Shown: piece after piece, positions 1-5,177 of the stretch
How positions within the stretch are numbered: position 1 is the first letter of the stretch
Layout: each line of letters begins with the position of its first letter
Origin: Chloroflexota bacterium
GTDB lineage: Bacteria > Chloroflexota > UBA5177 > JANWHV01
DNA: 5,357 nucleotides
Direction: 5' to 3'
Assembly (NCBI GenBank): GCA_028287725.1
Contig: JAQBPC010000159.1
Coordinates: 1 to 5,357, forward strand
The notes under the pieces: model-generated
Seen by the model: the letters and a program-made list of their open reading frames with translations, nothing else
What the model was told of the DNA's origin: nothing
The model's database searches: none
Program-made: the position numbers and the translations under genes

Positions 1-158
1 AAGAGGCGGACGACATCTTGATTTTGGCTGGCGGGACTATACCGGAAGCGGATATCCCGCAGTTGAAGGCCGCGGGCATCGCGGAAGTATTTACGCCCGG
101 CACGGATACGCGCGACGTGGTGACCTACATCCGTGAGCACACGCTCGCGGCAATCTAG
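1..158 (+). CDS. C-terminal end of a B12-binding methylmalonyl-CoA mutase-type protein (5' partial)
   Basis: The window opens inside this gene. The reading frame begins at base 3 and stops at TAG 156-158, giving 51 visible residues. The sequence shows a buried strand (DDILILAGG) followed by GGTIPEADIPQLKAAGIAEV, then FTPGTDT and a final helix. This is the closing part of the cobalamin-binding Rossmann-like fold of methylmalonyl-CoA mutase and related isomerases, where the GG loop packs against the nucleotide tail of B12. By family knowledge the protein would take part in the adenosylcobalamin-dependent conversion between methylmalonyl-CoA and succinyl-CoA, in the cytoplasm. The tail alone cannot show whether this is the short stand-alone B12 subunit (about 130-140 residues) or the end of a long fused mutase, nor exclude a related acyl-CoA mutase. 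The B12-ligating DxHxxG motif lies upstream, outside the window. No terminator-like hairpin with a T run follows the stop. Confidence 0.85.
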   Translation, partial: EADDILILAGGTIPEADIPQLKAAGIAEVFTPGTDTRDVVTYIREHTLAAI

Positions 159-174
159 TCAGTCGCTTTCCTAT

Positions 175-189
175 TCGTGCGGCGCACGA
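175..189. promoter_or_regulatory. 15-bp inverted repeat in the gap before polX
   Basis: TCGTGC (175-180) and GCACGA (184-189) are perfect inverted arms separated by GGC. The dyad lies 17 bases after the mutase-type stop codon. No T run follows, so it is a poor intrinsic terminator; it could be a protein-binding site, a weak RNA hairpin or chance. The rest of the 94-bp gap shows no convincing promoter; a TTGGAC at 201-206 has only a poor -10 partner. Confidence 0.25.
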
Positions 190-239
190 GATGCCCAGGA
201 TTGGACGAAGGTTGTGCGTACCCCTCAATAAAACAGCGC

Positions 240-245
240 AGGAGG
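240..245 (+). promoter_or_regulatory. Shine-Dalgarno site of polX
   Basis: AGGAGG ends seven bases before the GTG at 253. This is a consensus ribosome-binding site at good spacing. It favours the GTG at 253 over the in-frame GTG at 262. Confidence 0.8.
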
Positions 246-252
246 CTGGTTA

Positions 253-1971
253 GTGCTCAACGTGCAGGTCGCCGCGGCGTTGGAGGAGACTGCCAATCTA
301 CTCGAAATGACCGGCGAAAACGTCTTTCGCATTCGTGCCTACCAGCGCGCCGCCGAGGCAATCGCCGATTTGCGTGAACCCGTTGGGACGATCTTGGCTC
401 GCGACCCAAAGGGCATACCCGGTGTTGGTAGTGGTATAGCCGATCACATTCGCGAGCTCCTCGCGACCGGAACGACGAAGCTTACAGTCGAGCTACATCA
501 GCGCTTCCCACCGGAAGTAGTGGCTCTCTTGCAGGTCCCCGGTGTTGGTCCAAAACTGGCGGCACGGGTGTACGAGGAGCTTGGCGTTACCAATCTCGAC
601 ATGCTGGAGGCGGCCGCCATCGATGGTCGGCTTGCTTCGCTCCCTCGGGTTGGAACAAAATCGGCCGCAAATGTTTTGAAGAATATTGAAGGCTTCAGGC
701 GCCGAAGTGGTCGCACGCCGATCGGAATCGCGCGACCACTTGCCGAAAGCATCATTGCCGCGTTGCTTGAGGGCAGTAATGTGCAGCGACTTGCCGCGGC
801 GGGCAGCCTCAGACGTTTTCAGGAGACTGTCGGCGACCTTGATTTTGTCGGTGTATCGGACGAGCCAAAGTCGGTCATGGATTTACTTGTTAGCTTGCCC
901 CAGGTCGACCGGGTGCTTGGCCATGGCCTGACCAAGTCGAGCGTAATTTTGCTGGGTGGGCTGCAACTGGACCTTCGACTCGTGGAGCCACGTGATTTCG
1001 GGTCGCTGCTCCAGCACTTCACCGGGAGCGCGCAACACAATATCCAGTTGCGCGAGTACGCGGTAGCACGCGGACTCAAGGTAAGCGAATATGGGCTTGA
1101 GGACATGGCCACCTCAACAGTTCGCCACTTCGACGATGAGGAAGGCATCTATGCCGCGCTTGGGCTGCAGTTTATTCCACCTGAGCTGCGCCAGGGTCGT
1201 GACGAGATCCGCTTGGCGGTGCGAAACGGCCTGCCAAAGCTGATTGAGCTCTCGGACTTAAAGGGCGATCTCCATATGCACACGACGTGGAGCGATGGAT
1301 CGGCGAGCATCGAGGCGATGGTGCAAGCCGCGATCGCCAAGGGCTACACATACATGGCGATTTCCGATCACTCTGCTGGATTGGGCGTGGCGCGCGGACT
1401 AACCGTGGAGCGTCTTCGCGCACAAGCACAGGAAATCCGCGAGGTGGCTGCCCGCTACCCGGAAATCCGCATATTGACCGCATCAGAAGTCGACATTCGG
1501 GCAGACGGCAGTATGGATTTCCCAGATGACGTGCTTGCCGAGCTGGATCTGGTCATCGGCTCTATACATTCGGCGATGAACCAGACGGCCGACGAGGCGA
1601 CGGCACGGCTGCTCAAGGCAATCGAAAATCCGAACGTCGATATTATCGGTCATCCGACCACGCGGATCGTTGGTGGACGTGAGGGAGTTGAATTCGATCG
1701 GCCGGAGGTGTTTGCCGCTGCTGCACGTACCGGCACCGCCCTTGAAGTCAATGCTAACCCGTCGCGCCTCGACCTGAGGGATACCGACGTGCGGATGGCC
1801 CTTGAGGCGGGGGCCAGAATCACCATAGATACGGACGCGCACGTGCAGGGAAACATGGATCTGATGGAATTTGGCGTAGGGACGGCAAGGCGTGGCGGCG
1901 CGCGAGCGCAGGATGTTTGGAACGCGGGTCCGATTGATGACCTCTTGGCATGGCTCCAGCGGGACCGATAG
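253..1971 (+). CDS. polX: Family X DNA polymerase / 3'-5' exonuclease with PHP domain (PolX)
   Basis: At 572 residues this is the normal length for bacterial PolX. The family fills short gaps in base excision repair and carries a Mn-dependent 3'-5' exonuclease/AP-endonuclease activity. The N-terminus (NVFRIRAYQRAAEAI, about residues 17-38) is the 8-kDa DNA-binding domain. Helix-hairpin-helix motifs follow at GIPGVGSG (54-61), VPGVGP (about 94-99) and LPRVGTK (about 131-137). The polymerase palm has the GS motif (184-185), and its three metal aspartates are seen as D195, D197 (GDLDFVG) and D240 (LDLRLV). FTGS at 256-259 leads into the thumb. The C-terminal PHP domain keeps all nine expected metal ligands: H341, H343, D348, H373, E412, H439, H467, D528 and H530. 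Both active sites therefore look intact. The GTG start is set by the AGGAGG just upstream, and the protein begins at the usual family position. No functional link to the neighbours is apparent. Confidence 0.96.
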   Translation: MLNVQVAAALEETANLLEMTGENVFRIRAYQRAAEAIADLREPVGTILARDPKGIPGVGSGIADHIRELLATGTTKLTVELHQRFPPEVVALLQVPGVGPKLAARVYEELGVTNLDMLEAAAIDGRLASLPRVGTKSAANVLKNIEGFRRRSGRTPIGIARPLAESIIAALLEGSNVQRLAAAGSLRRFQETVGDLDFVGVSDEPKSVMDLLVSLPQVDRVLGHGLTKSSVILLGGLQLDLRLVEPRDFGSLLQHFTGSAQHNIQLREYAVARGLKVSEYGLEDMATSTVRHFDDEEGIYAALGLQFIPPELRQGRDEIRLAVRNGLPKLIELSDLKGDLHMHTTWSDGSASIEAMVQAAIAKGYTYMAISDHSAGLGVARGLTVERLRAQAQEIREVAARYPEIRILTASEVDIRADGSMDFPDDVLAELDLVIGSIHSAMNQTADEATARLLKAIENPNVDIIGHPTTRIVGGREGVEFDRPEVFAAAARTGTALEVNANPSRLDLRDTDVRMALEAGARITIDTDAHVQGNMDLMEFGVGTARRGGARAQDVWNAGPIDDLLAWLQRDR

Positions 1972-2064
1972 CCGCGTTGGCGCAGCAACAAGATATCAAA
2001 CGACAAGTCATGGTAATAAGTTTAACGAAGCCGCGCCGTCCCACCTCAAGTTTGCTATCCCAGC

Positions 2065-2076
2065 GTGTGCTAGACT
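2065..2076 (+). promoter_or_regulatory. Possible extended -10 promoter for the repeat protein gene
   Basis: TAGACT at 2071-2076 is preceded by TG and one base, an extended -10 arrangement (TGC then TAGACT). It sits in the 207-bp gap between polX and the next gene. Transcription would start near 2083 and leave a leader of about 95 bases. No good -35 is visible at 16-18 bp spacing (AAGTTT at 2048-2053); a TTGCTA at 2052-2057 is too close. The gap between 1972 and 2060 shows no gene and no terminator. Confidence 0.35.
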
Positions 2077-2086
2077 TGCAGTAATC

Positions 2087-2115
2087 CTCGCGTTAGGGAA
2101 GATCAGTCACGCGAG
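2087..2115 (+). other. Hairpin in the putative leader upstream of the repeat protein
   Basis: CTCGCGT (2087-2093) and ACGCGAG (2109-2115) are perfect inverted arms of seven bases around a 15-base loop. A second, weaker dyad follows: CCGCGA (2125-2130) with TCGCGG (2150-2155), ending just before the ribosome-binding site at 2165-2170. If transcription starts near 2083, both would lie in the 5' leader. I recognise no known riboswitch. No T run follows either stem, so neither looks like an intrinsic terminator. Confidence 0.3.
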
Positions 2116-2178
2116 ATCATTCGACCGCGATGTCCACACGATGTCCCGGTCGCGGGCGTAGTAAAGGTGGTACCCACT

Positions 2179-2586
2179 ATGGCAGCTAACGTTGCAAGAG
2201 GCGCTTTAATTGCGATTCCGCTAGCGCTAGTAGCAGTCGCTGTGGTTCAGCGCCGGCGAAACGGCGGTCACATGGAAGCAAAGCTGCCAATGAGTCCAAA
2301 GGCGCAGGAAAAGATTAGCGGCACAAAGCCGTTGGGAAAGCTTGGCGGCGCTAAGATGCAGGGCATGATGAGTGGCGCGAAGCTGCAGGGTATGATGGGC
2401 GGCACGAAGCTGCAAGGCTCGAGGCTGCAAGGAATGATGGGTGGCGCAAAGCCTCAAGGTAAGCGACACAAGCCCAATAACCGGATGCGCTATTATGGAC
2501 TTACCCTCTTGATTAATGCGCTGGAACGGGACCGTACCCGCAAGGCAGTCATCGCAGGGCTAAAGTTAGCGCAAAAACGAGCCTAA
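2179..2586 (+). CDS. Hypothetical membrane-anchored basic protein with nonapeptide repeats
   Basis: I do not recognise a family. The start chosen is ATG 2179, because AGGTGG (2165-2170) lies eight bases upstream; the in-frame GTG at 2167 overlaps that site and would add only four residues. The 135-residue product has four parts. Residues 8-23 form one hydrophobic stretch (GALIAIPLALVAVAVV) and are followed at once by QRRRN, so a single N-terminal membrane anchor with the basic side in the cytoplasm is likely; no signal-peptidase site is obvious. Residues 39-97 are a degenerate nine-residue tandem repeat, best copy GAKLQGMMG. Residues 98-135 are a basic tail that looks helical and amphipathic (RYYGLTLLINALERDRTRKA). 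Only four acidic residues (E33, E44, E116, D118) face many Lys and Arg, so the protein is strongly cationic, as in nucleic-acid or anionic-polymer binders. It is also Met-rich in the repeats. There is a 207-bp gap upstream and 71 bp downstream, so it appears monocistronic. A coding role is supported by the start signal, the ordered layout and the in-frame period. Confidence 0.75.
   Translation: MAANVARGALIAIPLALVAVAVVQRRRNGGHMEAKLPMSPKAQEKISGTKPLGKLGGAKMQGMMSGAKLQGMMGGTKLQGSRLQGMMGGAKPQGKRHKPNNRMRYYGLTLLINALERDRTRKAVIAGLKLAQKRA
2293..2469 (+). repeat. Degenerate 27-bp in-frame tandem repeat (nonapeptide)
   Basis: Read in the frame of the gene at 2179, successive nine-codon units are SPKAQEKIS (2293), GTKPLGKLG (2320), GAKMQGMMS (2347), GAKLQGMMG (2374), an expanded unit GTKLQGSRLQGMMG (2401-2442) and GAKPQGKRH (2443-2469). 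The two central units (2347-2373 and 2374-2400) match at 22 of 27 bases. The expanded unit contains an apparent 15-base duplication: codons for KLQGS at 2407-2421 resemble RLQGM at 2422-2436. Outer units are more diverged than central ones, as expected for an array growing from the middle. The consensus is roughly G-A/T-K-L-Q-G-M-M-G. Confidence 0.8.
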
Positions 2587-2622
2587 CGCAGCGGGTAGGA
2601 TGTTGTTGTTCCCATATTGCGA

Positions 2623-2651
2623 TTGTATGGCCCTGAGGCCTGGGCTATAAT
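2623..2651 (+). promoter_or_regulatory. Sigma-70-type promoter of the GNAT gene, apparently leaderless
   Basis: TATAAT at 2646-2651 is a perfect -10 box. TTGTAT at 2623-2628 is a weak -35 (three of six matches) at exactly 17 bp spacing. With the last T of the -10 box at -7, the predicted +1 is base 2658, which is the first base of the GTG start codon. No Shine-Dalgarno sequence is present before that codon. The 17-bp spacer (2629-2645) is itself a GC-rich dyad, with GGCC at 2629-2632 and 2637-2640. Confidence 0.65.
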
Positions 2652-2657
2652 TCAGCC

Positions 2658-3287
2658 GTGCGAATTGAAGAGGCGCCGCCTGGCTGGCAGCGGGAACGAG
2701 TTTCCCCGGCATACATAGCGGGTCCGGTTGTCACCCTGAGGCATGTTTCTCTGGGCTTCACCCGTGATGAGGTTCTGCGTCAGTACCGTTGGGGTCAGGA
2801 CGAAGAGCTACAATATTGGAGCGGAAGCGTTCCGACCGCGCCCTCGATCGCCGAGTTTGAGGCCGACATAACGTCATGGTCGCATCAGCGGGATGCCCGG
2901 CGAGACCGCTTCGCGATAGTCGACCAGGAGCACGGTCTCCTCGGTATGATTAGCTACTACAATGTTAACTTCGAGCGACGGCAAGCTGAGCTCGGCATCT
3001 ACATTGGCGAGCGTGGGCAGTGGAGCAAGGGCATCGGCACTGAGGCAATTCTCACCTTGCTGTCACACCTCTTCCGCAACACGAATCTAAGCGCCATGTA
3101 CCTCACAACCTATGCTTCAAACGCGCGGGCACAAGCCTGTTACCGCAAGTGCGGATTCGAAGTAATCGGCACCATGCGTAAGTTCAGCGGGCGCATCGGC
3201 TACTACGTTGACGTGCAAATGAAGACCACGCGCGAAGACTTCCTTCAGCATCACGGCGACCGACCAACGACGATATACACGCGCTAA
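2658..3287 (+). CDS. GNAT family N-acetyltransferase (RimJ/RimL-like)
   Basis: The 209-residue product has the fold features of GCN5-related acetyltransferases, which move an acetyl group from acetyl-CoA to an amine. The domain seems to start near residue 22 (GPVVTLRHVSL). Strand beta-4 is seen as ELGIYIG (111-117). The acetyl-CoA pyrophosphate loop is WSKGIG (122-127), and the C-terminal signature NARAQACYRKCGF (155-167) includes Y162, the usual position of the general-acid tyrosine. This pattern matches the RimJ/RimL/SpeG-like branch; the acceptor (protein N-terminus, polyamine, antibiotic or other small amine) cannot be read from the sequence. The first 21 residues form an extension beyond the usual domain start. 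The GTG at 2658 is the only plausible start in the region: no other in-frame ATG or GTG lies near the domain start. It lacks a Shine-Dalgarno sequence but fits a leaderless transcript. The gene appears to be its own transcription unit; no terminator is seen after it. Confidence 0.9.
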   Translation: MRIEEAPPGWQRERVSPAYIAGPVVTLRHVSLGFTRDEVLRQYRWGQDEELQYWSGSVPTAPSIAEFEADITSWSHQRDARRDRFAIVDQEHGLLGMISYYNVNFERRQAELGIYIGERGQWSKGIGTEAILTLLSHLFRNTNLSAMYLTTYASNARAQACYRKCGFEVIGTMRKFSGRIGYYVDVQMKTTREDFLQHHGDRPTTIYTR

Positions 3288-3323
3288 CCATCTCGCAAGA
3301 TCGTTCCGGTAGGCATCGTGCAC

Positions 3324-3358
3324 TATACTGAAACCTAGGACTTTGATTTCCCTAGGGA
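3324..3358 (+). promoter_or_regulatory. Possible promoter and paired CCTAGG operator upstream of the dehydratase gene
   Basis: TATACT at 3324-3329 is a plausible -10 box, but no good -35 is seen at the usual distance (TCGTTC at 3301-3306). Its predicted start point, near 3336, falls in the palindrome CCTAGG at 3334-3339. A second copy, inside the perfect 10-bp palindrome TCCCTAGGGA, lies at 3349-3358, and the two centres are 17 bp apart. The pair could be a two-site operator covering the start point or, in RNA, a six-pair hairpin with an 11-base loop. No regulator gene is in the window. Confidence 0.4.
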
Positions 3359-3393
3359 CGGCTGCTTCCAAAGAATGGGCGCTGTCCATTCCG

Positions 3394-3399
3394 AGGAGG
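3394..3399 (+). promoter_or_regulatory. Shine-Dalgarno site that sets the dehydratase start at GTG 3405
   Basis: AGGAGG ends five bases before GTG 3405. An in-frame ATG lies at 3375, but only a weak AAAGA precedes it. It would place this strong site inside the coding region and add ten residues with no family resemblance. Confidence 0.75.
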
Positions 3400-3404
3400 T
3401 TGCC

Positions 3405-4994
3405 GTGGCTGACGGAATCAACAGTGGCGTCATTCAGATATCGGGCCTCGCCGTCTCGGCCGAGCCTGTTGAGCTCGACAAGGTCGCAATTCGCCTGCAC
3501 CCCGACGATGACGTTGCGGTGGCTACGGCCGACTTGCCGCCCCGTATGACAATTGCCGGACCGTGGGGCGATGTACGCGTCGCCAAGCTTGTGCAGATGG
3601 GACATAAGGTCGCGCTGCGATCCATTCCGTCTGGTGGTGCGGTGCATCGCTATGGCCAGATCATTGGCTTCGCGACTCATGACATCGCGCCTGGCGACCA
3701 TGTCCACTCGCATAATCTCGGCGTGCAGGAATTCAGTCGAGATCCTGATTTCGGCATCGACGTGCGGCCCGTTGACTTCGTTCCGGAATCCGCACGGCGT
3801 ACCTTCATGGGGTACCTACGGTCTGATGGCCGCGTGGGCACGCGCAACTACATTGCCGTCATATCCACCGTCAATTGCAGTGCAACGGTTACCCGCAGGG
3901 TTGCCGATCGGTTCCGCGATCGCCTTCACGATCAGTATCCCAACGTGGATGGAGTCATCCCCTTGGTACACAAGGCCGGATGTGGCGCGCGATATGGCGG
4001 TCCCGAAGTAGATCAATTGCAGCGTACTCTGGCGGGCTTTGCTCATCATCCCAATGTCGGCGGATATCTGATCATCGGGTTGGGCTGTGAGATCAACCAG
4101 GTACAGGACTTGGTGACCAGGCAGGGTTTGGATTCCGATAGACCGCCGTTGTTCGTCATTCAAGATGAAGGCGGACTTGCCGAAACCGTCGAGGCTGGTG
4201 TTCGCGCCGTAGAATCGCTGTTGCCAAAGGTGAACGAATATCGCAGAACGGAACAATCGGCTGAGCACCTCGTTGTCGCCCTGCAATGTGGCGGCAGTGA
4301 CGGATGGTCTGGCGTGACGGCGAACCCGGCACTGGGTCTGGCGGCAGACGAAATGGTGCGACAAGGCGGCACGGTGGTGCTTGGCGAAACCACCGAAGTC
4401 TATGGCGCGGAGCATCTGCTCACGCGACGTGCAGCAACCGTCGAGGCAGGCAATGCGCTGCTCGAGCGGATCAGGTGGTGGGAGCAGCACACCGCGGCTC
4501 TTGGTTGCGAGATTGATAACAACCCGAGCCCTGGCAACAAGGCCGGCGGCCTGACCACGATATATGAGAAGTCGCTTGGCGCCGTAGCGAAAAGCGGCAG
4601 CACACCGCTGAACGCGGTCTACAAATATGCGGACAGGATCACCGCAAAAGGTTTCGTACACATGGATACCCCCGGCTATGATCCTGTTTCGGTGACCGGC
4701 CAGGTTGCTGGTGGGTGCAATATTGTTGTGTTCACGACGGGCCGCGGCTCGGTCTTTGGCTTCAAGCCCGCGCCCTCGATCAAATTGGCCACGAACCCCA
4801 GCCTGTATCGCAAGATGGAAAGCGACATGGATGTCAACGCCGGCCGGGTGCTGGAGGGTGCGACTTTAGCCGAGGTCGGCAATGAGATATTTGAGCGGAT
4901 ATTGGCCGTTGCCTCGGGTGAGCCCTCTAAAAGTGAGGCGCAGGGCGCCGGCGAAGAGGAGTTTAATCCCTGGATCATTGGAGCTACGCTGTAA
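3405..4994 (+). CDS. UxaA-family altronate/galactarate dehydratase (two-domain)
   Basis: With the GTG start the product has 529 residues, near E. coli UxaA (495) and GarD (523). It combines both modules of the family: an N-terminal SAF domain (about residues 28-105, with RLHPDDDVAVA, GHKVALRSI and the histidine cluster GDHVHSHNL, H99/H101/H103) and the C-terminal D-galactarate dehydratase/altronate hydrolase domain. Landmarks of the latter are GYLRSDGRVGTRN (136-148), NCS with C158, HKAGCG (H189, C193), GCE (C228, E229), QCGGSDGWSG (C295), NPSPGN (from 373), EKSLG (388-392) and FTTGRG (443-448). The family eliminates water from D-altronate or galactarate in a metal-dependent (usually Fe) reaction in the cytoplasm, giving a 2-keto-3-deoxy sugar acid. 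SuyAB-type sulfolactate lyases share the fold, so the substrate is not certain and no gene symbol is assigned. The C-terminus carries an acidic tail of about 20 residues. A zinc alcohol dehydrogenase follows, as in hexonate catabolism loci, but a terminator lies between them. Confidence 0.93.
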   Translation: MADGINSGVIQISGLAVSAEPVELDKVAIRLHPDDDVAVATADLPPRMTIAGPWGDVRVAKLVQMGHKVALRSIPSGGAVHRYGQIIGFATHDIAPGDHVHSHNLGVQEFSRDPDFGIDVRPVDFVPESARRTFMGYLRSDGRVGTRNYIAVISTVNCSATVTRRVADRFRDRLHDQYPNVDGVIPLVHKAGCGARYGGPEVDQLQRTLAGFAHHPNVGGYLIIGLGCEINQVQDLVTRQGLDSDRPPLFVIQDEGGLAETVEAGVRAVESLLPKVNEYRRTEQSAEHLVVALQCGGSDGWSGVTANPALGLAADEMVRQGGTVVLGETTEVYGAEHLLTRRAATVEAGNALLERIRWWEQHTAALGCEIDNNPSPGNKAGGLTTIYEKSLGAVAKSGSTPLNAVYKYADRITAKGFVHMDTPGYDPVSVTGQVAGGCNIVVFTTGRGSVFGFKPAPSIKLATNPSLYRKMESDMDVNAGRVLEGATLAEVGNEIFERILAVASGEPSKSEAQGAGEEEFNPWIIGATL

Positions 4995-5048
4995 GCTCCG
5001 CTATCTAGTGGCACGGTGCTCGATGACGCGGCACTTGCTTCGTGCGCG

Positions 5049-5060
5049 AGCCAATTGGCT
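5049..5060. promoter_or_regulatory. Perfect 12-bp palindrome after the dehydratase gene
   Basis: AGCCAATTGGCT is perfectly self-complementary, centred between 5054 and 5055. It lies 54 bases past the stop codon and eight bases before the long terminator palindrome. With no unpaired loop it is more natural as a dimeric protein site than as an RNA hairpin, but it could also be chance. Confidence 0.3.
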
Positions 5061-5067
5061 TGGGTGT

Positions 5068-5112
5068 GAAAGTCATGGGGCTCGGCGGCCGCCGAGCCCC
5101 ATGACTTTCTTG
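5068..5112. terminator. Perfect 42-bp palindrome, probable bidirectional intrinsic terminator
   Basis: Bases 5068-5109 form an uninterrupted palindrome centred between 5088 and 5089. The left arm begins GAAAGTCATGGGG and continues into a GC-rich core with GGCCGGCC-like symmetry at the centre (GGCGGCCGCC, 5084-5093). As RNA it would fold into about 19 base pairs closed by a four-base loop. The 3' arm ends in CTTTC with TT just beyond, a short and impure U tract; the mirrored A-rich start gives the same on the other strand, so it could stop transcription both ways. It lies 73 bases after the dehydratase stop and separates that gene from the dehydrogenase. Confidence 0.75.
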
Positions 5113-5138
5113 GGGACGCCTGCCTAAACCCATCGTTC

Positions 5139-5153
5139 GTGGTCTCTGACCAC
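5139..5153. promoter_or_regulatory. Operator-like dyad upstream of the alcohol dehydrogenase
   Basis: GTGGTC (5139-5144) and GACCAC (5148-5153) are perfect inverted arms around TCT. The dyad ends 24 bases before the ATG at 5178 and follows the terminator. The TGGT...ACCA arms resemble operators of GntR/FadR-type regulators, though the central spacing here is longer than in the classic FadR or LldR sites. No clear -10/-35 pair is visible between the terminator and the gene, so the promoter position is unknown. Confidence 0.45.
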
Positions 5154-5177
5154 ATAAGCTGCCGGGAGTACAGGTCA

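Noticed and set aside
177..377. A 66-codon + strand open frame before and overlapping polX
   Set aside because: It overlaps the polX ribosome-binding site and about 125 bases of polX in another frame, its composition is Arg-rich as in out-of-frame reading, and it has no good start signal.
1892..2161. An 89-codon + strand open frame running from inside polX into the following gap
   Set aside because: It starts inside the PHP domain in another frame, and the part in the gap shows no family feature and overlaps the putative promoter and leader stems.
2167..2178. GTG 2167 as start of the repeat protein
   Set aside because: It overlaps the AGGTGG ribosome-binding site, which is correctly spaced for ATG 2179, and it has no upstream site of its own.
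1972..2178. The 207-bp gap considered for a tRNA, riboswitch or terminator
   Set aside because: No cloverleaf, no known riboswitch core and no GC stem followed by a T run can be seen. Only a possible promoter and short dyads remain.
2293..2469. Repeat array considered as a CRISPR array
   Set aside because: The units abut without spacers, diverge between copies, and keep a coding frame with a nine-codon period. It is a protein repeat.
3375..3404. ATG 3375 as start of the dehydratase
   Set aside because: A strong AGGAGG lies within this stretch, five bases before GTG 3405, and the ten extra residues have no family counterpart.
3117..3713. A 198-codon - strand open frame across the GNAT end, the gap and the dehydratase start
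   Set aside because: It crosses two well-supported genes and their intergenic control region, and shows no recognisable motif.
3816..4661. A 281-codon open frame on the - strand inside the dehydratase gene
   Set aside because: It lies wholly opposite a gene with clear family motifs throughout, shows no domain pattern of its own, and is explained as a mirror of the codon bias of the + strand gene.
4676..5155. A 159-codon - strand open frame covering the dehydratase end and the terminator
   Set aside because: It runs through the 42-bp palindrome and shows no protein motif; coding there is unlikely.
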